Below, in pieces: positions 34,777 to 42,719 of a stretch of DNA of 64,000 nt. How positions within the stretch are numbered: position 1 is the first letter of the stretch; each line of letters opens with the position of its first letter. Source of the DNA: Brachybacterium kimchii (GTDB lineage Bacteria; Actinomycetota; Actinomycetes; Actinomycetales; Dermabacteraceae); NCBI RefSeq assembly GCF_023373525.1, contig NZ_CP097218.1, positions 1,922,001 to 1,986,000 on the forward strand, in the 5' to 3' direction. Below the pieces are notes generated by a model. It had not been told where the DNA came from and ran no database searches. It was given only the letters and a program-made list of their open reading frames with translations. A program made the translations under genes and the position numbers.

Positions 34777-35346
34777 GAAGATGGCGCGATCGAGACCCTC
34801 GTGCGCAAACGGATCCGGGCGCTGCGCGTCTCGCGCGGATGGTCGCTGGGCGATCTGGCGGAGCGCGCCCGGATGAGTCCGTCCTCGCTCAGCCGGATCG
34901 AGGGAGGGACCCGGCGCCTGGCCCTGGATCAGCTGATCACGCTGGCCAGAGCCCTGGACACGACTCTCGACGAGCTCGTGGACTCCGGCGCGGACGATGT
35001 GGTCTCCAGCCCCACGCTCGACGGGCCCCGAGGAGCGATGCGGTGGACGATCCGGGGCCAGCCGGATCTCTCGGTGATCCGCCAACGACTCACGGAGCCG
35101 CCCTCGGCGCCGTCGGCCATGCGGGCGCACACGGGCCGCGAATGGTTCGTGGTGCTCTCGGGCACCGCGACCCTGCTGCTGGGCGACCGGCGTCTGCGGG
35201 TCGAGAAGAACCAGGCGGCGGAGTTCCCCACGATGCTCCCGCACGCGATCGGCGCGGAGGGCGGCCGGCCCTGCGAGATCCTCGGCGTCTTCGACCGCGA
35301 GGCGAGGCGCGAGCACAGCGGGCCGCCGTCGGCGTCGGCGGACTGA
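34768..35346 (+). CDS. XRE-cupin transcription regulator
   Basis: The 192-residue protein has an N-terminal XRE helix-turn-helix (KRIRALRVSRGWSLGDLAERARMSPSSLSRIEGGTRRLALDQLITLARAL, residues 12-62) and a C-terminal cupin barrel (EWFVVLSGTATLLLGDRRLRVEKNQAAEFPTMLPHAIGAEGG). Such proteins sense a small ligand through the cupin. It is divergent from the thioredoxin-reductase-like gene and its own start codon sits in a perfect 6-3-6 palindrome, implying autoregulation and control of the neighbour. Confidence 0.9.
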   Translation: MTQEDGAIETLVRKRIRALRVSRGWSLGDLAERARMSPSSLSRIEGGTRRLALDQLITLARALDTTLDELVDSGADDVVSSPTLDGPRGAMRWTIRGQPDLSVIRQRLTEPPSAPSAMRAHTGREWFVVLSGTATLLLGDRRLRVEKNQAAEFPTMLPHAIGAEGGRPCEILGVFDREARREHSGPPSASAD

Positions 35347-35377
35347 GCCGACCGGGCTCCGCAGGCCACGACGCGAG

Positions 35378-35411
35378 GAGCCCCCGCCCGGCGTGTGCCG
35401 GACGGGGGCTC
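35378..35411. terminator. Bidirectional terminator between the XRE-cupin and CsbD genes
   Basis: A 14-base-pair stem with one mismatch, arms GAGCCCCCGCCCGGC / GCCGGACGGGGGCTC, loop GTGT. It lies between two convergent genes. Confidence 0.8.
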
Positions 35412-35444
35412 CTGTCGGAGTGCTGGGACTCCGCGCGGCGGGTC

Positions 35445-35654
35445 TTACTCGCCGTCGTTCTTGCCGGTGAGGCCGTTCAGAGCGCCCTTCACCGAGTTCT
35501 TGACGTCCTGGGCCTTGTCCTCGAGACCGGCGCGCACCTGCTGCACCTTGCCCTCGGACTCGGCCTCCTTGTCACCGGTCAGCTTGCCGAAGCCCTCCTT
35601 GGCCTTTCCGCCCAGCTGATCCGCCGTGTTCTCGAACTTCTCATCCGCACTCAT
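35445..35654 (-). CDS. CsbD family stress protein
   Basis: The 69-residue product has the CsbD signature: SADEKFENTADQLGGKAKEGFGKLTGDKEAESEGKVQQ. CsbD-like proteins are small, hydrophilic and helical, and are induced by general stress in many bacteria; the molecular role is unknown. GGGAGG precedes the ATG at 35654. The gap 35655-35905 to cspA shows no gene. Confidence 0.92.
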   Translation of the reverse strand: MSADEKFENTADQLGGKAKEGFGKLTGDKEAESEGKVQQVRAGLEDKAQDVKNSVKGALNGLTGKNDGE

Positions 35655-35905
35655 CAGTGCCTCCCTCGCTGTCGGATGTCCTGCTCGTACCCTTTCGAGT
35701 ATAGGGAGGAACGCCGGACGGCGGGCGAGTTCCACCTGGCCGCGAGCTGAACGCGCTCTCGGCGGGCTGACGGCGATCTGGACCTGGACGCGGTCGCGCC
35801 CCGCCTCCCGCCGACGAGGGCGGGGGACGGGGCGCGGTGCACGCGGAGCGTGCGACTCCCGGAACGAGGCGGCGGGCGGACCCGCCCCTCAGCTCAGGAG
35901 GAGGT

Positions 35906-36109
35906 TCAGGCCGGCTGGATGTTGGTCGCGGTCAGGCCGCGATCCGTGCGCTCGGTGTCGAAGGAGACCTTCTGGTCCTCCTCGAGGTTGCGGTAGCCGG
36001 AGCCGGCGATGTTGCTGAAGTGGGCGAAGACGTCGGCCGAGCCGTCGTCGGGGGCGATGAAGCCGTACCCCTTCTCGGAGTTGAACCACTTCACGGTGCC
36101 TGTAGTCAT
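35906..36109 (-). CDS. cspA: Cold-shock domain protein
   Basis: The 67-residue protein is one OB-fold cold-shock domain with RNP1 KGYGFI (residues 13-18) and RNP2 VFAHF (27-31), the length of classical CspA. It binds single-stranded RNA and DNA and acts as an RNA chaperone. GGAAAG stands 6 bases before the ATG. The leader upstream contains two strong hairpins, as is common for cold-shock mRNAs. Confidence 0.96.
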   Translation of the reverse strand: MTTGTVKWFNSEKGYGFIAPDDGSADVFAHFSNIAGSGYRNLEEDQKVSFDTERTDRGLTATNIQPA

Positions 36110-36129
36110 GCAGTCTTTCCTTCGGTGTG

Positions 36130-36191
36130 CAGAGAGCAGATGCTCTCTGTGCGGTCACGACGAGATTTCCGCCGTGCGCCCCCACGGCGGA
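36130..36191 (-). promoter_or_regulatory. Two hairpins in the cspA leader
   Basis: CAGAGAGCA-GA-TGCTCTCTG (36130-36149) lies 20 bases before the start codon, and TCCGCCGTG-N6-CACGGCGGA (36168-36191) lies further upstream. Both are perfect 9-base-pair stems. They may govern stability or temperature-dependent translation of cspA mRNA. The rest of the 36110-36501 gap holds no evident gene. Confidence 0.5.
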
Positions 36192-36501
36192 CATTTCCCG
36201 AGGGGAAGGAGTCCGAAGTGGGGAGATCGTGGGGATGGGCGGGATCGCCTCATCCTGGTGGGCTGCCGAGTGCGCTGCGGAGGTCCTCCTTGGACCTGCG
36301 ACGCCACGGTCGATTGCAGGGGGTGCGGGTGCTGCGGGTGAAGATGTCCTGACGTTCGGCCGTGCGCTCGATCGGCGCTGTTGATTCGAGCGTACCCGAT
36401 GGATCCCGATCGCACGAGGGGTTTGCCGCGTGCATCATGCGGGAGTGTCGGGCGGAGCACTCGACGGGCACGCGATGAGGCCCCGCCGGCGCCGGTTCCC
36501 G

Positions 36502-36954
36502 TCACCACATCGCACGCGCGACTCCGGCGACGACGACGCTCAGCAGCTGGCCGCCCACCATCATCACCAGCCATGACGCACCCACCGCGACGCCGACGAT
36601 CGCCGCCGTCCTGCGCCGCGACCGCTGCAGCAGGGCGACGATCCCGATGACGATCGCGACCAGCGCCACGAGCGCGAGCAGGATCGTGGATCCCCAGCCC
36701 CAGAGCGCGTAGCCCGTGTTGTACTTCGCCATCAGGAGCGGCACCAGCACGTTCAGCCCGCCGCGGATGGTCGAGAGCACCACGAGCACGATCGCCGCGA
36801 CCAGCGAGACGGCGCCCAGCGGGTTCGACGCGGGCTTCGCGCCCGTCACCTGCCCGGAGGGGACGGCGGCCGACGTCGACGAAGGGTACGACGAGGGATC
36901 AGAGGCGGAGGGGGACGGTGCGGCGCCGGAGCGCGGGTGTTCGGGCTGGCCCAT
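36502..36954 (-). CDS. Small membrane protein of unknown function
   Basis: The 150-residue protein has a disordered N-terminus rich in Ser, Pro and Ala (residues 1-45) and three or four helices (about 48-64, 85-110, 118-145). The order of a proline-rich cytoplasmic stretch and compact helices resembles DUF4190-type actinobacterial proteins, though the specific signature is not clear. It lies alone between cspA and the doe operon. Confidence 0.65.
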   Translation of the reverse strand: MGQPEHPRSGAAPSPSASDPSSYPSSTSAAVPSGQVTGAKPASNPLGAVSLVAAIVLVVLSTIRGGLNVLVPLLMAKYNTGYALWGWGSTILLALVALVAIVIGIVALLQRSRRRTAAIVGVAVGASWLVMMVGGQLLSVVVAGVARAMW

Positions 36955-37015
36955 GGGGCGAGTATGCCCGACGAGCGGCGCGCCCGACGGCGCGCGCCCG
37001 ACAGCGCGAGGCGGA

Positions 37016-37042
37016 CGGACTCGGCATCGCGCACCGAGTCCG
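37016..37042 (-). terminator. Terminator of the ectoine-degradation operon
   Basis: A perfect 9-base-pair stem, CGGACTCGG / CCGAGTCCG, with a 9-base loop, about 70 bases past the doeC stop codon. Confidence 0.65.
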
Positions 37043-37111
37043 CCCGACCTCCTGCCCTCACTCCCGGACGGCGCATCGCCGCCCGGGCCCGTCAGGCGCC
37101 GGGCGGGCCGG

Positions 37112-38503
37112 TCAGCCGACGGCGGGGCCCACCCAGACCTGCTGGGCGTTGACGAACTCGCGGATGCCGTGCGGTCCCAGCTCCCGGCCGTAGCCGGAGC
37201 GCTTGATGCCTCCCGAGGGCAGGCGCGGGTCTGTCTTCACGATCCCGTTGACGCTCACCTGCCCGGCCTCGATGCGCCGGGCGAGGGCCTCCCCGCGCGC
37301 GGTCTCGGTCCAGATCGAGGAGCCGAGCCCGTACGGGGTGTCGTTCGCGATCGCGATCGCATCGTCCGCGTCGTCGGCCGCGACGACCACGGCGACCGGC
37401 CCGAAGGTCTCCTCGGTGCACGCGGTCATGCCCTGCTGCACGCCGGTGAGCAGAGTGACCGGATAGAAGAACCCGGGCCCGTCGGGCATCTCGCCCCCGA
37501 GCACGAGCTGCGCACCGGCCTCGACGGACGAGGCGACCTGCCGGTGCAGGTTCTCGCGCAGCTCCTCCCGGGCGATGGGCCCCACCTGAGTGGTGTCCTC
37601 GTGGGGGTCGCCCACGGTGAGCGCCTCGAGCTGCGCGCGCAGCAGCTCGACGAACTCGTCGTGCACCGAGCGCTCGACGATCACGCGCTTGGCGGCGATG
37701 CAGGACTGGCCCGCGTTGATGATCCGCGAGAGCGCGGAGACCTTCGCGGCCTCCTCGAGGTCCGCGTCGGCCAGCACGATGCACGGGTCCGAGCCGCCGA
37801 GCTCGAGCACGGCCGGCTTGATCTCGCTCGCGGCGATCGCCGCGACCTTCGCACCGGCCCGGTCGGACCCGGTGAAGGAGACGGCGGCGATGCGGGGATC
37901 GCGGATCGCCTGCTCGACGTCCTCGGTGCGGGCCTGGAGGACCTGGAAGATCCCCTCGGGCGCGCCGACGGCACGGAACACCTCCCCGATCGCCGCCGCG
38001 CAGCCGGGCACGTGCGGGTCGTGCTTCATCACGCACGTGTTGCCGGCCATCAGCGCGGGGGCGGCGAAGCGGAACGCGATCCAGAAGGGCGCGTTCCAGG
38101 GCAGCACGCCCAGCACCGGCCCGAGCGGCAGATGCTGGATGTAGGAGGAGGTGGCGTCGGAGGCGATGTGCTCGTCGGCCAGGTACTCCTCGGCGTGGTC
38201 GGCGTAATGCTCGGCGGCCCAGGCGGCCTTGTTCACCTCTCCCCTGGCCTCGCCGATGGGCTTGCCCATCTCCTGGGTCATCAGCGGGGCGAGCTCCTCG
38301 ACGTGCTCACGCATGTGCGCGGCGACGGCGCGGAGCACAGCGGAGCGCTCGGCGAAGGTGGTCTCCTTCCAGGTCGTGAAGGCGTCGTGGGCGCGGCCGA
38401 CGATCCCGCTGATCTGCGAGGGCGTCGCGGCGGGCACCTCGCGCACGACGTCGCCCGTGGTGGGGTCGATGGCTGTCAGCACGCTGGCGGTCTGTTCGCT
38501 CAT
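37112..38503 (-). CDS. doeC: NAD(P)-dependent aldehyde dehydrogenase, likely DoeC
   Basis: The 463-residue enzyme has the aldehyde-dehydrogenase marks in order: PLGPVLGVLPWNAPFWI, AAVSFTGSDRAG, the general base in LELGGSDP, the nucleophile Cys in NAGQSCIAAKR and EETFGPVA. It is closest in style to succinate-semialdehyde dehydrogenases. In the doe pathway DoeC oxidises aspartate-semialdehyde to aspartate. This assignment comes from its place, 12 bases behind doeA and in the same operon as doeD. A GabD-like activity cannot be excluded. Confidence 0.8.
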   Translation of the reverse strand: MSEQTASVLTAIDPTTGDVVREVPAATPSQISGIVGRAHDAFTTWKETTFAERSAVLRAVAAHMREHVEELAPLMTQEMGKPIGEARGEVNKAAWAAEHYADHAEEYLADEHIASDATSSYIQHLPLGPVLGVLPWNAPFWIAFRFAAPALMAGNTCVMKHDPHVPGCAAAIGEVFRAVGAPEGIFQVLQARTEDVEQAIRDPRIAAVSFTGSDRAGAKVAAIAASEIKPAVLELGGSDPCIVLADADLEEAAKVSALSRIINAGQSCIAAKRVIVERSVHDEFVELLRAQLEALTVGDPHEDTTQVGPIAREELRENLHRQVASSVEAGAQLVLGGEMPDGPGFFYPVTLLTGVQQGMTACTEETFGPVAVVVAADDADDAIAIANDTPYGLGSSIWTETARGEALARRIEAGQVSVNGIVKTDPRLPSGGIKRSGYGRELGPHGIREFVNAQQVWVGPAVG

Positions 38504-38515
38504 GGTGTGCTCCTC

Positions 38516-39679
38516 TCAGGCGGAGTGGACGGTGAAGTCCTCGGGGACGTGGAAGAGGGATTCGCAGCCGTCGGCCGTGATGCGGACGGTGTCGGAGGTC
38601 CCGCAGGTCTTGTCGCCGTCCACGCCCCACATCCAGGGGATGAGGTGGAAGGTCATGCCCTCCTCGAGCTCGCGCCGGTCCCCGCTCATGAGGGAGAGGA
38701 TGTAGCCCTCGTCCCAGCTGGGCGGGAAGGCGATGCCGATCGAGTAGCCGGCGCGGGTGATCAGATGCGCGCCCACGGAGTTGTCCTCGATGACGGCGCG
38801 GGTGAGCTCGTCGACCTCGGAGACGGTGACGCCGGGCTTCATGAGTCCGCGCAGCTCCGAGAGTGCCCGCTTCATCGTCTCCTGCGCCTCGTGCATGGAG
38901 TCGGTGAGGCCGCCGTTGACCACGGTGCGCATGATCGCCGCGTGGTAGCGGCGGTAGCAGCCGCCGATCTCGAGGAAGACGTGCTCACCGGGCTGGATGA
39001 TGCGGCCCTCCCAGGTGGCGTGCCCGATCATCGAGCGCGGCCCCGAGGTCACGTAGGGCATGACCGCGGGGAACTCGCCGCCCGCCCGGAACATCGCGGA
39101 GGCGATCGCCGCGGCGACGTCGTTCTCCGTATTCCCGGGGACGGCGACCTCGACGCCCGCCGCCCAGCCGGCCTCGGCGGCCCGCGCCGCGCGGCCCATC
39201 ACCTCGATCTCCGCCGGAGACTTGCGCAGGCGCCCCTCCTCGACGATCCCGAAGCAGTCCACGAGCCCGTGCCCGAAGGCCTCGTGCATGCGGTCCTGCT
39301 GGTAGGCCGGGAAGTAGTAGCTGTTGCGCTCGAAGCCCACCGTGGCGTCGCCGAGCCCCAGATCCTTCAGCAGGCCCACGAGGGTGGCGATGGCGTCGCC
39401 GTCGTCGGGGAAGGGCCGGGTGCGGTCCACCCAGGTGCGGTGGATGACGTTGGACTCCTCCATGCCGCGGGTGACGAACACGGAATCGTCCGTCAGCGGC
39501 ACCACGAGCGCCTGGAAGAAGGAGTACCCGGTGGTCTGGTAGTCCGTGAGGTACATGAGGTTCTCGGGGTCCGAGACCACGACCGCGTCCAGTCCGCGCT
39601 CGGCCATGCGGCTGCGCAGGCCGTCCAGGCGGCGCTCGTACTCCTCGGGCGCGAAGGTCATGTCCTCGCGCCGGCGCAT
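38516..39679 (-). CDS. doeA: Ectoine hydrolase DoeA (M24 peptidase fold)
   Basis: The 387-residue protein has the creatinase N-terminal domain (RRLDGLRSRMAERGLDAVVVSDPENLMYLTDYQTTGYSFFQ) and an M24 pita-bread domain with VMPYVTSGPRSMIGHATWEGR and GEHVFLEIGGCYRRYHA. The metal ligands of true aminopeptidases are partly replaced, as in DoeA. DoeA opens the ectoine ring to N-acetyl-2,4-diaminobutyrate. The ATG at 39679 overlaps the doeD stop (TGATG); an internal ATG at 39661 is possible. Context with an EctB-like transaminase supports the name. Confidence 0.82.
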   Translation of the reverse strand: MRRREDMTFAPEEYERRLDGLRSRMAERGLDAVVVSDPENLMYLTDYQTTGYSFFQALVVPLTDDSVFVTRGMEESNVIHRTWVDRTRPFPDDGDAIATLVGLLKDLGLGDATVGFERNSYYFPAYQQDRMHEAFGHGLVDCFGIVEEGRLRKSPAEIEVMGRAARAAEAGWAAGVEVAVPGNTENDVAAAIASAMFRAGGEFPAVMPYVTSGPRSMIGHATWEGRIIQPGEHVFLEIGGCYRRYHAAIMRTVVNGGLTDSMHEAQETMKRALSELRGLMKPGVTVSEVDELTRAVIEDNSVGAHLITRAGYSIGIAFPPSWDEGYILSLMSGDRRELEEGMTFHLIPWMWGVDGDKTCGTSDTVRITADGCESLFHVPEDFTVHSA

Positions 39680-40974
39680 CAGCGGGCGCCTTCCAGGTCG
39701 GCGTCCTTCGCGGCGGGGATCGCCGCCGCGGCGGCGTCGATCGCCTCGGCGAGGATGTCGAGGCCGGCCGCGAGGTCGTCCTCGGGGATGGTCAGCGGCG
39801 GAATGAGCTTCACGACCCGGCCGTCCTGGCCGCAGGGACCGATGAGCAGCCCGCGCGCGAAGCACTCGTCCTGGACCTTCTTCGCGAAGGCGCCCTCCAG
39901 GGTGTCCAGGGCCTGCATCATGCCCTTGCCGCGCACCTCCCATCCCCGCTCGGGGTGGGCCGCGGCGATCTGCTCGAGCCGGTCGCGCATCACCTGCCCC
40001 TTGGCGGTCACCTGCTTCCCGAAGGCGTCGTCCGTGAAGTAGTCCAGGGCCACGGTGCCCGCGACGAAGGACATGCCCTGGCCGCGGAAGGTGCCGGTGT
40101 GCGCGCCGGGCGACCAGTGCCGGTCGACCTCGGGCTTGTTGAGGTTCATAGCGATCGGGGTGCCGAACCCGCCCAGGCCCTTGGCTAGCGTGATGATGTC
40201 GGGGTCCAGACCCATCCCGTCGAAGGAGAAGAAGCTGCCGGTGCGGCCGATGCCCGCCTGGATGTCGTCGAAGATCACGAGCGCGCCGACCTCGCGGGCG
40301 AGGTCCTGGACGGAACGGAGCCAGGCGGCGCTGGCCACGTTGACGCCGCCCTCGGCCTGGATCGGCTCGAGGAGGAACGCGGCGGGAGCGGTGAGCCCGC
40401 TCGAGGTGTCCAGCAGGGCCTCCCGGTACTCGGCGATCGCGGTGTCCCCGCCCGGCGCGGTCTCGAACGGCAGGCGCACGATGTTGTCCAGCGGCACGCC
40501 CGCCCACTGCCGGAAGGCGTGATTGGCTGTCGCGGCGAGGGAGCCGAGGGTCATGCCGTGGAAGCCGTGGCTGAACGCGACGATCTCCCGGCGGCCGGTG
40601 GCGCGGCGGGCGAGCTTCATGGCGGCCTCGACGGCGTTGGAGCCGGTGGGGCCCATGAACTGCATGCGATGGTCCATGCCGCGCGGGGCGAGGATGACGT
40701 CCTGGAACTTCTGCACGAAGTCCCGCTTGGTGGTGGTGTACGTGTCGAGGCTGTGGGCGACGCCGTCGTTGCTGATGAAGTCGATCAGCGCCTCCTTCAT
40801 CCTCGGGTTGTTGTGCCCGAAGTTCAGGACGCCGGCGCCCGCGAAGAAGTCGATGTAGCTGGTCCCGTCCTCGTCGACCTGGCGCGCGTTGGACGCGGAG
40901 GCGAAGACGGTCGGGTAGTTGCGGCAGTAGCCGCGGATCTCGGATTCGTGCTGCTCGAAGACTGCAGTGTCCAT
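39679..40974 (-). CDS. doeD: Diaminobutyrate transaminase DoeD (EctB-like)
   Basis: The 431-residue class-III aminotransferase resembles EctB: FEQHESEIRGYCRNYPTVFASA, YIDFFAGAGVLNFGHNNPRMKEALIDF, QFMGPTGSNAVEAAMKLARRATGR, FSHGFHGMTLGSLAAT and the PLP lysine in DIITLAKGLGGFGTPIA. It transfers the 4-amino group of 2,4-diaminobutyrate, here in the breakdown direction. EctA and EctC, needed for synthesis, are absent nearby, while a DoeA and a DoeC follow directly. It leads the operon, and its upstream region holds an inverted repeat. Confidence 0.83.
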   Translation of the reverse strand: MDTAVFEQHESEIRGYCRNYPTVFASASNARQVDEDGTSYIDFFAGAGVLNFGHNNPRMKEALIDFISNDGVAHSLDTYTTTKRDFVQKFQDVILAPRGMDHRMQFMGPTGSNAVEAAMKLARRATGRREIVAFSHGFHGMTLGSLAATANHAFRQWAGVPLDNIVRLPFETAPGGDTAIAEYREALLDTSSGLTAPAAFLLEPIQAEGGVNVASAAWLRSVQDLAREVGALVIFDDIQAGIGRTGSFFSFDGMGLDPDIITLAKGLGGFGTPIAMNLNKPEVDRHWSPGAHTGTFRGQGMSFVAGTVALDYFTDDAFGKQVTAKGQVMRDRLEQIAAAHPERGWEVRGKGMMQALDTLEGAFAKKVQDECFARGLLIGPCGQDGRVVKLIPPLTIPEDDLAAGLDILAEAIDAAAAAIPAAKDADLEGAR

Positions 40975-41016
40975 GGCATATGCCTCGCTTTCGGCGACGT
41001 GCGAGAGGACGTCGAT

Positions 41017-41034
41017 CCGGACCACTGTGTCCGG
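41017..41034 (-). promoter_or_regulatory. Inverted repeat upstream of doeD
   Basis: CCGGAC-N6-GTCCGG, extended on both sides to TCGAT...ATCGA with one unpaired G, lies 43 bases before the doeD start. It may be an operator for a regulator of ectoine use. No DoeX-like regulator gene is in the window. Confidence 0.4.
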
Positions 41035-41212
41035 GATCGACGAAGGCGGCCCCGAATCGAGAACCGCCTTATGACGCACCCTCGACCCCCGATGCCGCCC
41101 CCGTCAAGCAGGGTCTGTCCCCCGGTGCCGACGGGTCGGGCGGTTCCGCGCTCCCACCTGCGCGGGGTCCTTCTCGATACATCCGGGGATCGGGGCCCCG
41201 GCGTGTCCGCCC

Positions 41213-41287
41213 GGCGCGGACCGGCGTGCGCCCGAGCGGCGCGGGCCGGCGTGCGTTCGAGCGGTGCGGGCCGGTGTGCGCCGCCAC
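41213..41287. repeat. Three tandem 25-base repeats
   Basis: Three imperfect copies of a 25-base unit, GGCGCGGGCCGGCGTGCG followed by TTCGAGC in the consensus copy, lie at 41213-41237, 41238-41262 and 41263-41287. The first two differ at three positions; the third is more diverged. A partial fourth copy precedes them. They fill the 40975-41390 gap between doeD and a hypothetical gene. The period is not a multiple of three. Confidence 0.75.
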
Positions 41288-41390
41288 GGCGCACCGTGGG
41301 TGCACACGGCTCGCGCCCCGACCTTCCCGAGGCATGCGAGCGCACGTAGGGTGGCAGCCATCACACGTCGCGACGGAGGAGGCGACCACG

Positions 41391-41801
41391 ATGGCGCAGA
41401 CAGAGCCCCACCTGGCCGAGATCGCGCTGCGGGTCGCGCGCGGCGAGCTGGCCCTCGTGCCCGGCAGCCCGCGCAGCGGCCCGAACTCGCGGGCGGAGGC
41501 GCAGGCGCTCCTGTTCGATGCGCTCGGCGCCCTCCCGGAGAAGGTGCAGCACCGCCTGTTCGGGGAGCCCTCCCAGCGCGCGATGTTCCTGTACTACGAG
41601 GAGGGCCCGGCCACCGTGGGCGTGGTCCTCGAACCCGCGACCGCCGTGCACGGCCCCACCCTCGCCGCGGTGGAACGGCACGTGCGCGAGGTCGTCGCCG
41701 CAGAGCGCGGAGTCGTGCACGAGGACGTGCGCGTGTTCGGCACCCGCGTGGACCGCGATGTGGTGCTCACTGCGCTGCAGGACGTCGTGCCCCGGAGGTG
41801 A
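41391..41801 (+). CDS. Conserved hypothetical protein
   Basis: The 136-residue protein is acidic-neutral, without signal or membrane segments: AQTEPHLAEIALRVARGELALVPG at the start, then LLFDALGALPEKVQHRLFGEPSQRAMFLYYEEGPATVGVVLEP and a mixed alpha/beta end. I do not recognise a family. GGAGG precedes the ATG at 41391. The coding signal (strong GC at codon third positions) is good. Its end overlaps that of the convergent GNAT gene by 35 bases. Confidence 0.65.
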   Translation: MAQTEPHLAEIALRVARGELALVPGSPRSGPNSRAEAQALLFDALGALPEKVQHRLFGEPSQRAMFLYYEEGPATVGVVLEPATAVHGPTLAAVERHVREVVAAERGVVHEDVRVFGTRVDRDVVLTALQDVVPRR

Positions 41802-42348
41802 AGGCGGGCGGCCGCCGTTCCGAGGCAGGACGTGGGGACGCCGCCGCGTCGGAGTTTCCGCGTCGGAGAGCCCGCGGGAGCTCCTTCTCGAGTCTCTGCG
41901 AGGTCTCCGTGGCGCTGCGGCGCACGCCTGCGTCGTCGACGTACTCGTAGGTGCAGGTCTCCGACTCGCCGGTCGCCGCGAAACCGAGCCGCTCGTACAG
42001 GCGTCGCGCATCGGGATTGTCGATACCGACGGCGAGACCGATCCGGCCCAGCGGTCGTGCGGCATCCTCGGCCTCCGCGATCAGCGCGGAGCCGACGCCT
42101 CTGCTGCGGAAGCCCGCCTCGACGTGCAGGTTCCGCAGCTCCGGCACCTGCTTCCACACCAGCTCCCCCGAGCCGACGGGGACCTCACCGATCCACGCGA
42201 CCAGGAAGAGGCACAGCTCCTGCTGCTGGGCGGCGAACACGGAGGACGCATAGTCCTTCCCCACGGGCTCACGAGAGGTGAGCGCACGCGCATCGTCCTC
42301 CCCGCAGGGGTGGATGCGCAGTCCTGCGGCGGGGGCCGGTGCGTCCAT
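41767..42348 (-). CDS. GNAT family N-acetyltransferase
   Basis: The 193-residue protein has the GNAT core: FLVAWIGEVPVGSGELVWKQVPELRNLHVEAGFRSRGVGSALIAEAEDAA, with the acetyl-CoA loop RSRGVGSA, and GLAVGIDNPDARRLYERLGFAATGES. The substrate is unknown. After the domain there is a tail of about 45 residues rich in Arg, Pro and Ala that runs over the end of the convergent hypothetical gene; this tail may be an added extension. Confidence 0.85.
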   Translation of the reverse strand: MDAPAPAAGLRIHPCGEDDARALTSREPVGKDYASSVFAAQQQELCLFLVAWIGEVPVGSGELVWKQVPELRNLHVEAGFRSRGVGSALIAEAEDAARPLGRIGLAVGIDNPDARRLYERLGFAATGESETCTYEYVDDAGVRRSATETSQRLEKELPRALRRGNSDAAASPRPASERRPPAFTSGARRPAAQ

Positions 42349-42400
42349 GCGCGCACCCTACCGACCCCGGCGAGCGCGGGAAGGCGCGAGGCGAGCCTGT

Positions 42401-42580
42401 TCAGCGGCGGTCGAGGAAGTCGCGTGCCGACCGGTGGGCCCGGTCGATCTTCTGGGCGTGCGCGGGGGCGCGCTTCCGGGCTGCGCCCGCGACGGCGTCC
42501 GCGGCGCTCCCTGCGGCTTGCCGCCCCTTCTCGGTCCGCAGGGCATGGCGGGCGGCGTGGACGAGGTGGGAGAGTCTCAT
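42401..42580 (-). CDS. Small Ala/Arg-rich protein resembling MT0933-type antitoxins
   Basis: The frame encodes 59 residues: MRLSHLVHAARHALRTEKG, then an Ala-rich middle and KIDRAHRSARDFLDRR at the end. The last part is like the KIDKAQDAAKDFL end of the Rv0909/MT0933 antitoxin family, which are small helical proteins. No partner toxin gene is adjacent and the start has only a weak ribosome site (CGGGG). The assignment is tentative. Confidence 0.4.
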   Translation of the reverse strand: MRLSHLVHAARHALRTEKGRQAAGSAADAVAGAARKRAPAHAQKIDRAHRSARDFLDRR

Positions 42581-42719
42581 GCCCCGGTACTCGATCAGGG
42601 CGCTCTGCGGTCTCCCTGAACCCCACCGTGGTGGAGGCTGAACGCCGCTCCGCCGCTCCGCCGCGCCGGAGGCCGGTCGCGCCGCGTCGAGCAGCCCGGC
42701 AGCCTGACACCTCTACGGC

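Noticed and set aside
41213..41287. A short CRISPR array
   Set aside because: The copies are directly adjacent with no spacers and no cas genes are in the window.
40980..41390. An N-terminal extension of the hypothetical gene at 41391
   Set aside because: It would read through the tandem repeats, and a strong GGAGG site precedes the ATG at 41391.
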